A DNA stretch of 64,000 bases from Antitrichia curtipendula (Eukaryota > Streptophyta > Bryopsida > Hypnales > Leucodontaceae), in NCBI GenBank assembly GCA_951230915.1, contig OX579638.1, positions 33,580,322 through 33,644,321 of the forward strand, written 5' to 3'. Both the position numbers and the translations under genes were made by a program. The notes under the pieces are model-generated. The model was not told the origin of the DNA. It searched no databases and worked only from the letters and a program-made list of their open reading frames with translations. Numbering within the stretch: the stretch's first letter is position 1; each line of letters begins with the position of its first letter. Of this stretch, positions 11,653-23,000 are shown piece by piece.

Positions 11653-13718
11653 GTCTGCACTCCGCGGTGCCAGAACCGGTCTGTGTACATGTCACTCTGT
11701 CCTTCATTTGGGTGTTTTTAGGGGTTTAGAGTTTAGGGCAGAGGCAAGCGGAGACAACTTCAACTTCAGAGGCAGGCTTATTTTGAGAATTTTGCTAGCA
11801 TGCTCGACAAGTACTGACAATTCATTTTGTTTTTGATCAGACGAATTGGTTGAATTTCTTTTGTCTTGCCTGTGTCTATTTCTTTCTTCCGAGCTTTCTT
11901 CCTCACCGAATGGATGAATTTAGGTCTTCAATGTCAATGGCTTCTAAATTGGATACTGGATTTCCTTGGTACAGTGGCATGGGGTTCTTAGGATCATGAA
12001 ATAAACTCCCCACTAGCACCAACTATAGTCGAATTCACTGGAACCCACAAAATCGTGCATTAATTCTACACAAATGGACCATATTAGTAGAGTAGCACCT
12101 GGTGTTGTTGCAAGCATAACATTTGGCTCCCAGAGCGATCTCTTTTCACAGCTTCTGCCATTTCGTCTGTGGTTCCAGGTCTCTCATTCGTTTGTGTAGG
12201 TTCTGTGGCCTTACAATTTCGTCCTAAATTGAACTCTTTGGGAACATCTGATGGAATTGGTTGACTATAAGTAACAACCTTAAACACCCCACACTGATGC
12301 AATTGAGTGATAGCGCGCAATCACTCAATTGCATCAGTGTGCTTGGGACTAATGGCTATTTAGCTTCATGCAGTCGATTCAGCAGAGCGCAACTCGAATT
12401 CGTGTGAGAATACGAAAATCAGTGTTGCACTCGCAACATATTTTATGACACCAAAATCGTTGAAGTACTTCATTTCTTCACCAAACGAATCGAGATATCT
12501 CTCTTAGTTAGGTTGTTACATTTCATCCTAATGTGGTTGGAGTAATGTAGCTCCTTCTTGATTTCTAAATGGCTTACCCAAGATACTAAGGCTAGCTAGT
12601 ATTGGCATGGTATAACTCTGGTTCAAGTTCGAATTATTAAATCGCAACATAGTATTGCAATATGAGTATTGATTGAGGTAACTGAAAATTCCATACCAAT
12701 TAATCGGATCTGGTGTTTCGACATTCAAAATAAATTCCAGTCTTGTATTGATATACCAGTTCAATCCAGGTAACTTATGTGTCCAAGCTCGTCCAATTGC
12801 AAATTGCTTTCTCATCACGGATCTTCTCATAGAAACTAGCTAATGTCGTTGCTCAAGTATACTATACTAGCAGAAATTCACAGCACTCACATTTTTTCAG
12901 ACAGGCGTCTTGAAATGTGAATCGATACTGATTCTCGTTTTTAAAGATTGTCATAAGAATTCATGAAACCTGGGGACTGCGTCTCTTAGATTTCCACACA
13001 TTGTGGCCGTTCGTATGGTTGAAAGCTCTATTAATTAAAACTGTCGAATTGAATGTCTGCTTCCCTTGAATCCCGAAGCTTTAGGCCTACAATATTGATG
13101 AAATTATTTCATCTATCAATATAGTGCTATTGTGTTCCCACAGACGGGACAATCTTCCTGTTCAAGAATTTATGTCTCAGTGGAATGTCAATATTTAAGC
13201 CCTTTGGAACGTCAGACATAGACGACTTGACATATACTGCGCGCTCGTGCTCACGAAGCCTGTGAGCACGTTTTATGATGGAGTCAAACATTACAGATGA
13301 ACCCGCCTGCTAGTGCAAATATCACCTCCGATCAGAGAAAGAGCGACAACCGAATCAAAGAAGAAGTTTCCGTGCACCAACACAATTATAAGACCAACAA
13401 TTAGTACTTCATTGCAAAATCTGCAAGTCCGGAGGTCACAAAACTCAATCATCGAGATCGAGAGATATGGACCCTCCGAATGAATACGTCAATTACACGT
13501 CAATACGTCAATACGGAGGCAGAGTTTCTGGTCGCACCAAATTCTCTCCGGGCAGTAGCAATCTAGCTACTGCATGCAAGCTAGCCAGCTAGAACAGAAT
13601 GCCACACTATCTAGCAAATTATTCTTTTCCATCACTGGAGCTTCAACCATGATCGATGCTATGGCGAACCTCGCAGGACTGCTACGACACACAGCATGCA
13701 AGATATGCATACATGCAT
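11653..13718. other. Intergenic with small hairpins
   Basis: No gene is recognisable. Composition is fairly balanced, as in the flanking gene islands. It contains the perfect hairpin at 12290-12341 and a small inverted repeat at 13246-13270 ('cgtgctcac' against 'gtgagcacg'). The last few hundred bases are downstream sequence of the minus-strand germin-like gene. Confidence 0.4.
12290..12341. repeat. Perfect 22-bp hairpin with 8-base loop
   Basis: Left arm 12290-12311 and right arm 12320-12341 are exact reverse complements; the loop is 'agcgcgca'. It is unusual for an otherwise non-repetitive stretch. It could be a remnant MITE tip pair, a small-RNA hairpin or a protein-binding palindrome. 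Confidence 0.75.
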
Positions 13719-14393
13719 TTACTGGTGGCGGAACTGCTTCTGGATGAAGTCGACGGTTTTGGTGTCGATGCGGAAGCCCTTCTCCAGCACCTCATCCTTG
13801 ATGTCAGGCTGGAAGAGCGCGGGCGCGATCTGCTGCACGCCCGGATTTTGGCTGCTCAGCCCTGCGAACGCCAGCGCCGGAGTCTTGCCCACATTGAGCT
13901 GGAAGTGCACCAATCCCCTTGGGAACACGAAAGCCTCCCCGGGGTAGATGGTGGTGGCAAACAGCGTGTTGTTTACGCCGACGCTGCTCACGAATCCAAC
14001 ATAAAGCTCCCCTTCCAACAGGATGAGCAGCTCCGTGGCGCGCGGGTGCGTGTGGGGTGGGTTGATGCCGCCCTTGGCGTAGTCGATGCGCACGGCGGAG
14101 ATTCCGAGGGTGTTGAGACCCGCGAACTGGATCACGGAAGCAGTAGTCACGTTGGCCTTGTTGGGGTTGTCGGTATCGCCGGGGTTCTTCAAGCCCTTGA
14201 ACACGAAGTCCGTGGCGACAACCTTAGCAAAAGGTTTGCACGGGAAGCCGTTCAAGACGGTGGCGCCATCGCTCTTGTCCGCCACGCAGACGTCCTGGAG
14301 AGGATCCTCGTCAGCCGCCATGGCCAACTGAGGACCAACCAGGGCTACTGTAAGCAGCACGGCGACGGTAGCCCACATTGCACGGTTCATCAT
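13719..14393 (-). CDS. Germin-like protein (cupin), secreted
   Basis: A 224-residue intronless ORF, typical of germin-like proteins: extracellular, manganese-binding cupins of the plant cell wall, some with superoxide dismutase or oxalate oxidase activity. A signal peptide covers about residues 1-26 (hydrophobic, ending LAMA). Cys36 and Cys52 fit the conserved N-terminal disulfide. Germin box B is 'GGINPPHTHPRATELLILLE', giving metal ligands His114, His116 and Glu121; box C 'PGEAFVFPRGLVHFQLNVG' supplies His163. N-glycosylation sequons are at Asn81 and Asn141. All key residues are present, so it looks functional; the enzymatic activity cannot be told from sequence. Two adjacent Met codons open the frame and the first (14393) is used here. 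The ORF is much more G/C-rich than the DNA beyond 14.7 kb. Confidence 0.95.
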   Translation of the reverse strand: MMNRAMWATVAVLLTVALVGPQLAMAADEDPLQDVCVADKSDGATVLNGFPCKPFAKVVATDFVFKGLKNPGDTDNPNKANVTTASVIQFAGLNTLGISAVRIDYAKGGINPPHTHPRATELLILLEGELYVGFVSSVGVNNTLFATTIYPGEAFVFPRGLVHFQLNVGKTPALAFAGLSSQNPGVQQIAPALFQPDIKDEVLEKGFRIDTKTVDFIQKQFRHQ

Positions 14394-14520
14394 GTTGCTG
14401 TAAATCTCAAGAAATGCAATGCAAATGCAATCTGCTACTAATCCAGGCGAACTCGGTAGTGCGTGGAGAAGGATGAGTGAATCGATCAGTTGTAACTGGT
14501 TGTAGCTCAGGTTGGCCTGG

Positions 14521-14531
14521 CCTTATATTGG
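14521..14531 (-). promoter_or_regulatory. Putative TATA box of the germin-like gene
   Basis: On the minus strand 'ccaatataagg' lies about 130 bp upstream of the ATG at 14393, a plausible distance for a plant TATA box with a 5' leader of about 100 bases. A CCAAT-like string overlaps it. Assigned from motif and position only. Confidence 0.45.
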
Positions 14532-15009
14532 CGCTGGAACTCAGTCCTACACTGTTTTCCGCGTCGCTCGCTGCCAAGTCACACTGCTCGTGCCAGGACT
14601 TTGAACCCATTGGATGAAATGCATGAATGAAGCTTCGGTAAATTAAAGCGCTTGAGTGCTTGACTACAATCAAGTGGTTTAAGTTGTCGGAATCAACCCC
14701 GGGAAATCAACATGCACGAGGTGGGCCGGGCAGGTCCATCTCAAATAATTGAAGGCAGATCCAGATCGAATGGCTTCCAGTTACATTGCATGATATTGGT
14801 TAAATTATGTATGTGAGATTTCAGTTGTGAAACTGCCTTGATTTCAGAACTAGGGAGTCGGGAACTGGGACGGGAACACCTGTAGTACTGAGCACGTGCC
14901 AGTTATGCGCATTGTCGACATGGGAAGATTTGGGCCGAGACTTTCCGTACATGAGTCCGTCTGCTTAGAGTCTTTTACGGTACGCGGTGGATTGGAGTCA
15001 GAAAAGTAC

Positions 15010-15900
15010 GTACTGCACTGTACAGTACCCGGCAACTCTGAATCGTCCACCCCATTCTGCCATTCAAAAGAACTTTGAACAATATATATTATGATTGACA
15101 TTTTTTGTCTTGCATGATCAACATTCAATTCTTACGCACTTCCAATCAAGCATACCAAATTTGGGTTTCAAAAAAGTAAAATTGCATTTTTAGTGAATTA
15201 TTTCACTTAAAATTCATAGTTTTATATGATAATTGATTGAAAATCGTTGGTGATTAATTTTTTTAATTCAATTGCGACAATATATAGGAAACATTTACAC
15301 GCACATCTTTCCTTCAATAGGCATTTCCAAAAACTTTTAGAATTTCCTCACAAAGGTTTCAAAGGTTGTCGTGACAATGTCCAATTTTTGAAAAATAGAT
15401 ATTTCTTTATTGTAATTAGATTTTTCTATTTGACCTTCATATTGTTACTAATTTTGTACATTCAAACATGAATGTATAGTTGTTTTGCCAAAATCTAATT
15501 ACAATAAAGAAATATCTATTTTTCAAAAATTGGACATTGTCATGACAACCTTTGAAACCTTTGTGAGGAAATTCTAAAAGTTTTTGGAGATGCCTATTGA
15601 AGGAAAGATGTGCGTATAGGTATTTCCTACATATTGCCACAATTGAATTAAAAAAATTCATCATCTATATTTTTCAATGAATTATTGTATAAAATCATTA
15701 AAATTTAATGAAAGAATTCACCAAAAATAGAATTTTGATTTTCTGAAATTCAAATTTGGTATGCTTGATCGGAATTGCATAAGAAGTGAATGTTAATTAT
15801 GCAAGATGAAAAATGTTAACCATATGATACATTCTACAATTTTCTTTTGACTGGCAAAATGGAGTGGACGATTCGTGCTTGCCGGGTACTGTACAGTACA
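15010..15900. mobile_element. Foldback element, about 890 bp
   Basis: Arms of about 415 bp (15010-15425 and 15487-15900) are diverged reverse complements around a 60-base spacer. The tips are 'tgtacagtacccggcaa' on the left and 'ttgccgggtactgtaca' on the right. Open frames in the two arms (15247-15471 plus, 15437-15664 minus) are simply the same sequence read on opposite strands, not genes. It is probably a non-autonomous DNA transposon. It lies about 0.6 kb upstream of the germin-like gene. Confidence 0.75.
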
Positions 15901-16011
15901 AGTGGTCACTGGGGTCTTCGCATGGGTCTTCGCGTGAGTCATTTTCTAAGCACTTGACTATATGAAACATGTGCCATCTCTAAACCGTATTCTGGCATTT
16001 AATTTATTGTA

Positions 16012-17086
16012 AGGGGACCAAGGGTTTGGTTAAAGGAGAAACATTCAAAACCAACCCTACATGCATTTGTAGATTTTCTTTAAAGTGTTCCTAGAGGTCT
16101 AGACTTCCATTAACCCCTAAAGGTTTTTGACTATGTTTTCACCAAAACCGCTCCAGAACTGCCATTTCTAATACTAGTGCCAAATTTTAGAAAAAAAATA
16201 TTTTTGGACACCTGTAGCCATAAGATCTTGTAGTAAACTTGTTTAAGAAGATGTGGAAAAAATTTCAGAATTTTCCACCAAGTGGATTGCAAGATAATAG
16301 CGTTTGAATTAACAAAAATCCTTTTTTTGTCCCTGCGAAAAAACGGGCAGCTGCCCTCCACAAGGTCACATTTGTATGAAAATATGTCCAAAATGATGGT
16401 TACTCTTTGGATTTATTCTTCAAGGCAAGTTGGCTACATGCTTGAAAAATTTCAGATCATTTGGAATTGTACAACATATAGGAAAAAAATAGTAAGTAGG
16501 AAGAGGTAGAGAATGATTCAAAGCACTAAATTGTCAAGAATTTATTTATGAAATTGAAAAATGACAATCCCAACGATTGTAGTGTTGTAATAAACAATCT
16601 ACACGCAATGTTTTGATTTTTTTTCAAAAATATTGAAAATCGAGTTAAATAAAGGACTTCAAAGTTTATTTTAGAGTAGAGATTCCATAACTACCCTCAA
16701 ACTAAGAATCCTCATAACTTTTGACTCATTGATCGGAATGGAATGATTCAAAGCCTCCCACGTACATATAAATCTAAAGAACCAATTTCAAATTTTAGTT
16801 TTTCTTAAAAGTGATTTTTAAAGAAGTTTTTTTTGCTGCCCCGGCTGCCCGCCGAACAATGAAAATGACATATCATGCAGTAACTTTTTAACCATGTAGT
16901 CAAAAGTTACGAAAATTGTTGGACCTTAAAGCTACTCCTCGGGCACATCTTATGTGAAAATTTCAAAGAAAAAAAAGAAAAATTCCGGTCATAGTGAGCT
17001 GCCCAAAATCGCTATGTTGTCAAAAAACAGTGTTTGGTCCTTTAGGGGTTAAAGTCTCCCTCAAAAGTGTCATTAAATTGTCCCCT
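16012..17086. mobile_element. TA-flanked MITE interrupted by TTAA element E3
   Basis: Tips 'aggggacca' (16012) and 'tgtcccct' (ending 17086) are inverted and flanked by TA (16010-16011 and 17087-17088). Without the inner TTAA element this would be a MITE of about 136 bp. Its sequence differs from the MITE interrupted by E1, so the TTAA-bounded unit is the independent mobile part. Confidence 0.45.
16110..17052. mobile_element. TTAA-bounded element E3
   Basis: 943 bp, starting TTAACCCCTAAAGG and ending with the matching CCTTTAGGGGTTAA. It is the cleanest copy in the window for defining the family. Internal landmarks are 'gattgcaagataatagcg' (about 16285), 'cataacttttgactcatt' (about 16713), a stretch near 16840 rich in gctgcc, and 'gtgaaaatttcaaag' (about 16958). 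The minus-strand ORF at 16131-16391 is not conserved as protein in other copies. Confidence 0.7.
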
Positions 17087-17088
17087 TA

Positions 17089-19022
17089 CTAAACTACAAA
17101 TAATTGACTACTGATTTTTTGAGATTCAGTTTTAGATCTAGCTATACGACGGTTGCAGTGGCCTAGGGAGCTTCCATTTTGAAACTTCATAGAAATTACA
17201 TTACGGCTTCAATATTTTTGTACTACTATCAATAGCATCTAATTGTTTGGAATTACAAGATCTTGAAATTTGTGAATTTGTAGATCTTATAAACTGAAAA
17301 CTAAAAAAATATCAATTATTTATTTAAATTAAGTTATAAAACTAATAAATTAATTTTAAAAAATATTTTTATTTTTTAAAATTTGAAAATTAATTAATAA
17401 ATTTAACATATTAAAAAAATATTGGAAATATTTTAAATTTTATTAAACTTTAGGCTAATTGAAATTAAATATTTTTAACTTCAAAATTTATATTATTTAT
17501 AAAACTACCAACAATATAAATAATTTTATAAAAATGGGCTAAATCAAGGTTAGCCCTTGAAACCAAAAAAAAGGACTTGAGTACTGCCCTTTGAAGTTTG
17601 AACAAAAAACTATACTTCTAATTGTAGATAAGTTAATAAAGATATATATATTTTACTTTGAAATATTTTTGAATAGGAAGATATACAAGTATAGCAATAT
17701 TTTATGATTATTGTTTTGAAATATGATAGGTTTTTGAGATGAATCATGAATTTGAAAAAAATAATGAAATTTCAATTTTAAAGTTATAACTTTTATTCTA
17801 TTTAAGATACATTCATTTGGTTTGCAACTATACTAAAATTGGGGTCAATCAGACAATGTAAATGAACAATCTTTTATCTTCCAAGTTCCAACTTCTAAGG
17901 TGAAGCATATAAAGAATTTGTGAGCAACGTGTGTTGTGAAAGGATTTCATTAGAGTTGCAACCATGCAATAAATCTAATTTGGAGAAGTCACTTATTATA
18001 ATTTAGGAAATCACATGCGTTAATAGTGGGTATATTATAGAGGGATACATATAATTAACATATTCATATATTGTCCCTATTCTTCTTTTCATTTAATAAT
18101 AATGTGATTCTCATTTAGTATTCCTTATTGTCAATTCTATTATCATATATTCCCTTACATATATTTTTAATTATGTCAACTTGACAAGGTGCAATAAAAG
18201 ATCAACATTATTGTGCAATGTCGAATATCTAATTTGAATAAACTTTGTAGTTATTCCACCCCACTTCCACTGCCAAGATTGAGCTCATAACATACCATTG
18301 GAAAGGTATTGTTGAGAACTTTCCAGTTATACGTTGTACACTAAATTTAGACAAAAATTTTGCACATGAGATTTGATTTAAGCAAGAGCACCATTACATT
18401 TTAAGCACCAACACACTTGAAATCACAATAAGACAAATTTTTTTCCTTCACTTGTTTTACTACTCACATAGAAGTAAAGGACGATTATTTTTATGGCCAA
18501 TGTTGGCCAAGACATAGTTATTAACTACAATAACTGTATTGTATCTTTGCCCACTTTGCCAACTATACCATGACAAGAAAGTTTGCTCTAATGCTACCAT
18601 ATGGTCTAAGTACAATGCACCAAGCTTAAGAATTTCTAGGTAGATGGAAAGCTAAAGATGATTAAGCTTGAATACCTATTGCCTACCCTACAATAATTTG
18701 GAATAGATGTGGTGTACTAATATTACCAAATGTGTTGTCTAATTTTGATCAATTCGGTAAAAGATGACGATGAGTTTCCATACTCACAATCTCCAAAATT
18801 GCCAAGTCCAACCTTTGGAACTTTATAAGAACTAGTGACCAACTTGACTTTGGAAATTAATTTGCTCGATTCTAGTCTTTTGGTTTATTGTGTCTCTAAT
18901 AAAATCATACAATCTTACCAAAGTGTATTGCATTTTGATTAAGTGTTCATCTTGAATAAGTATTATTTTTTATTAAGTGTTAATTATAGGGAAGTATATA
19001 TGTGGCTACACAATGCACCCAC
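17089..19022. other. Gene-free A/T-rich DNA
   Basis: No gene, RNA or clear element boundary is visible. 17300-17530 is extremely A/T-rich. Confidence 0.5.
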
Positions 19023-19236
19023 TGCAAGAGAAAAGGGTGTTTTAAGTGAGTTTTTAAGTATAGTGCTAGACATAAGATTATAAGTAATGACCTTTAAGGA
19101 GATTTTTTATAAAAATTTACAAATACATGTGTTTTTAGTAAAATTTTACTAGAAATCTCTTTAAAGATCATTATTTATAATCTTATGTCTAGGACTATAC
19201 TTTAAAACTCACTTAAAACATCCCTTTCTCTTGTAA
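19023..19236. mobile_element. Hairpin MITE, about 210 bp
   Basis: Arms of about 80 bp (19023-19105 and 19152-19236) pair closely; tips 'gcaagagaaaagggtg' and 'catccctttctcttg'. The arms share 'gacataagattataa'. Size and structure fit a plant MITE. The family was not identified. Confidence 0.7.
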
Positions 19237-19490
19237 TGACCACCAGAAAGCATAGATGACGGAGGCTTCAAAGCGCCTAGATGGACACACATTCACATTT
19301 TCACAAGGAAGAACTCATTGATTGATTCTGTCCAAAGTTCACTGTGAGCTGCAAAACAATTTATCAGACATTGAAAGTGATTGTGAATAATTTTTGTCCT
19401 ATTATCTTTTTGCTCTAGTTGTAAAAGATTGTGAACCATTCTCATACTATTCTTTGGATTTGCTAGTGAGCAATTGTAAGCAATTCCTAT

Positions 19491-20077
19491 AAGGTAGTGT
19501 GCTCATGAAGCAACCCTTGAAGGGTTGGTCGGCCTTTTTGGTAGTTTTTAGATGCCCAAAAGTATTTTCCCTTATTTTTCACTTGAAGAAAAATTGATGC
19601 AAATCTAACACAAGTGGTTTCATAATTTTTGGGAGAATTTATAAATTATTTATGAATTTCCAAAGAATTATGCCATAGGAACCTATTTATGATCATAGGC
19701 CTTACAAAATCCACACGTACAATCTAGAAAAAAAATATATAGCTTGAACAAAAACAAGGATTGTGGCATGCAAAAATAATAAACAAGGTTCCAAAATGTG
19801 CCCCTTACTAAACTTAAACAAACTTTAGATTCTTTATCATTTGTAAGAAGGCAATTGGGCAACCAATTTTTCATTTAAAAAAGTTAAGTGGACACACCTT
19901 GACTTTGACATGGATCCATCTTGGCTCTTATTCCATCCATTGGTAAAGTATGAATCAATACCTGACAAATCTTATTATGCTCTCACATTATCATCAATCC
20001 ATTTCAGAATCGCTTACTATCCATTTTAGAGCTTTTTGTTTGAAGAAGAGGGTTCCAATAAGAGTCCACTACTATAC
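19491..20077. mobile_element. AGGTAG-family TIR element, copy 1
   Basis: Left tip 'aaggtagtgtgctcatgaag' followed by 'caaccct'; the right tip is an imperfect inverse (about 20050-20077). The interior matches copies at 37186-37766 and 62284-62695, for example 'aacacaagtggtttcat' and the 'aggccttacaaaa' step. It is non-coding. The minus ORF at 19683-19874 lies within it and is not preserved in the other copies. Confidence 0.6.
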
Positions 20078-23000
20078 TATTCTTTTGATTTGTCATTTTT
20101 GATCATATGCAAGCTCAAATAATGATTGTAAATGTCAACTTGATTGAATGGTTTATTTTCAAGCTCCAAAATTTTGCCATTTTATCAAATTTGACCATGT
20201 CAAACTTCATGAATTTAACCACTTAACCCATGAGTGCTCCAAGGGACAAATTTGGCCTTGTGGAATTAAATAAATAGAGACTTTCCTAATGCAAGATGAG
20301 GTGGTACTACCAAAAGAACTATGCAAAGGGTGACATAGTAGAGGATTATTAATATGTAAGTGGTAGACAGGTGGTTCGGTTTAGGGTACATTGAGGTGCA
20401 TCAATCGGGGGTGACAAAATCTCCTTTTGGAGTCATTTTGTACAAGAGTTTAGAACAACTAGGAGTACCATCTACCAAAGAATTTCAATAACACTTTGAC
20501 TGTTATTATCTTTTGATCAGTATGATCAAAACATTAAGATTTTCCTCACAACTCTAGGCTTGAAGCCACTAGCAATTTCAACGGCTAGGTTTTGCGGATG
20601 CCATTAATTTTTAAACTTGCAGGGACAGTTCAATTGGAATGAGGTCTTCTACATCTAGATTTTGGACACAACATGTTGGGTGCTCAAGGATTAAGGATGT
20701 ACAGTCCTACATTTGGTTTATAAACAAATTATAATTTGATGTTTTCTTACTTGAGTTAGTTTTTTGGCACTCAATTTTTTAAAGATTATTGTTGTTGGAT
20801 TTTAAAACATTTGTATATTATGAATTTTGAAAATGATTTCCTACAAATATTCTATAATTCAAAGAGTATAAGTATGTTTTGTTTTAAGTTTGTAAAAGAG
20901 ATTTAAAAATGACCAATTGATAAAATTAAGAAGAAACAAAACTCAAGAAGGAGACCACTCCAAAGCTTGACAAAGAATTGGGTTATCTAGTCATTACAAA
21001 AGACAAATACCTTTCACATGCTTTGCTTAATTTATTTTTTCTTGCATGAATCCAAATGACACCTCCACTTCATTGTCAAATAATGCTATTTCTTCTTTTA
21101 AATCCACCATGATATGTGGTCTTTAAAATACTTGATGAATGTTTCAATGTTTTTATAAAAAACAAGAATCATACATATCTAAGGAATCAACGGATAATTG
21201 TAATGATTGATGATGAATGTGATAGGCAAATTGTGTTAGATGGGATGGAAGAACCAACCCAAGCACACTTGGACTATGCAAAAAAAATTATTTATTTATA
21301 TGCCACATATGAAAATTTTGAGTTTGTATTTGGAACCAATTTAATCCCCTTGATCAATGAGCTATAAAAGGTCACAAATAACAAAATTAACTACCTATAA
21401 AATAGGGGGAGGTTTTTACTGGGAGACTCTAGCAAATTTCTAAGGCCGAGCTTATGGGGACTCTCTTATATTGCTTAGGGCTATGACTCTATAAACCTTT
21501 TTGGAGAGAGTAAAATTTTGGAACTTTTTTCCAAGTTTTTTCTATAAAGAAATAATTATTTACTATGGATGATAGAAGTTGAAATTTTTTAATTCATTAT
21601 TGGAATCAAAATAGGGAACTTTGATATAAGGAAGAGGCATCACTATAATATTTGTAAATGGGAAGGCATCTATGGGTCCCTTCCTACAATAGTATTGTAG
21701 GGTGTTTGCAAGAAACACCGGTCCTTTTTTATGTCACATATAGTGTGATGGATTTGTGATTTGCTATAACTTAAGATGGATGAACTTCATGAATTTGAAT
21801 TTTTTTTATTGGAGATGGATGTTTCCATTGCAATCATATCCTTTACTTTGTAAACAATTTGAAAAATCATTTTATGTTTAAAGGTCAAAATTTCTAATTT
21901 GTCACACTTTCAAGTTTAATGATTTTTGGTAATTTGAGTACCCAAAATTAATGATGTATAGCTCAAATTTGTGTGGTCTATTCCAATAGCAGATGGATAT
22001 ATTACTTATTAGGGTCATCTAAAATATATTATTTTATGTCCTGCACATTCATGCAATAGGGATCCTTGGCCTATGCACTTTTGAACGTTGAAGATGTTTT
22101 TTAGCTCATTCTTTTGGTGAAGTCTAATCACCATCAAGTCCTCACAAATTGCCAATATTTAGTATTTTTTTCACTATGGTAGATTTATTATAAATTGAAA
22201 TTTAGCCATACCTCTCTTTTGTTAAAAATTGAAACATAGTATTGATGAGTACAACTAAATACTATGTAGTACTTACAAAGGACATTTGTCAATAGTACAA
22301 CAAATCTACAATATGATTGATGACCCATAGTCAATGTGGTAACTTTTTTTTCTAGTACACATAGTATTCAACCATGGAATCCAATTTTTTGGCAAAATGC
22401 TACAAAATTGACCAATCTCTTTTGCAAGCTTTTTATAGAAGGAGTACATTTGTGCTATGGTGCTCACCAATCACGGAAAATTCTTTGATTCAAAAAATAT
22501 TAAATATTTTAAAGTAAAAAAGCACATTTTCATATTCAATTTAAAACTATGATTGCATTTTTAGTGCACAGTATGCATAAAGAAAAATTGTTACTTAAAT
22601 GATCATTTGAAAAAAAATTATAGTCAATTCATATAAATTTAAGAATATAAAAATTGATATAGAAATTCTAATGTATACATAAGCTATTCCTTTTATAAAA
22701 AAATTGAAAAAAAAATTGAAAAAAATCCCTTCATTGCAAAGATTTAGGAATTTAGTCATTTAGATGCCCTTTAAAAAAATATTTGCAAAGTTGCTTTTAA
22801 TTAGAAGTTTAAAGTAAATTAAATTACAAAATAAATAGTAAAAATGTATAGAAGGTGAATTTTCTTCACCTAGATCTTACATTATTAGATCACTTTTATA
22901 TCGAATTGGTTGAAAAATCTAAATAAACTCAAGCATGATTATGAAATATTTTTGGTTGAATAATATATATTATCAGCTTATTTTTTTAACTCATTATAGG

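Noticed and set aside
13656..14441. 261-codon plus-strand ORF over the germin-like gene
   Set aside because: It is the antisense shadow of a complete minus-strand germin-like protein with signal peptide and metal ligands; its own translation matches nothing known.
15247..15664. Two opposed ORFs of similar sequence
   Set aside because: Both come from the arms of one foldback element; the same sequence read on opposite strands.
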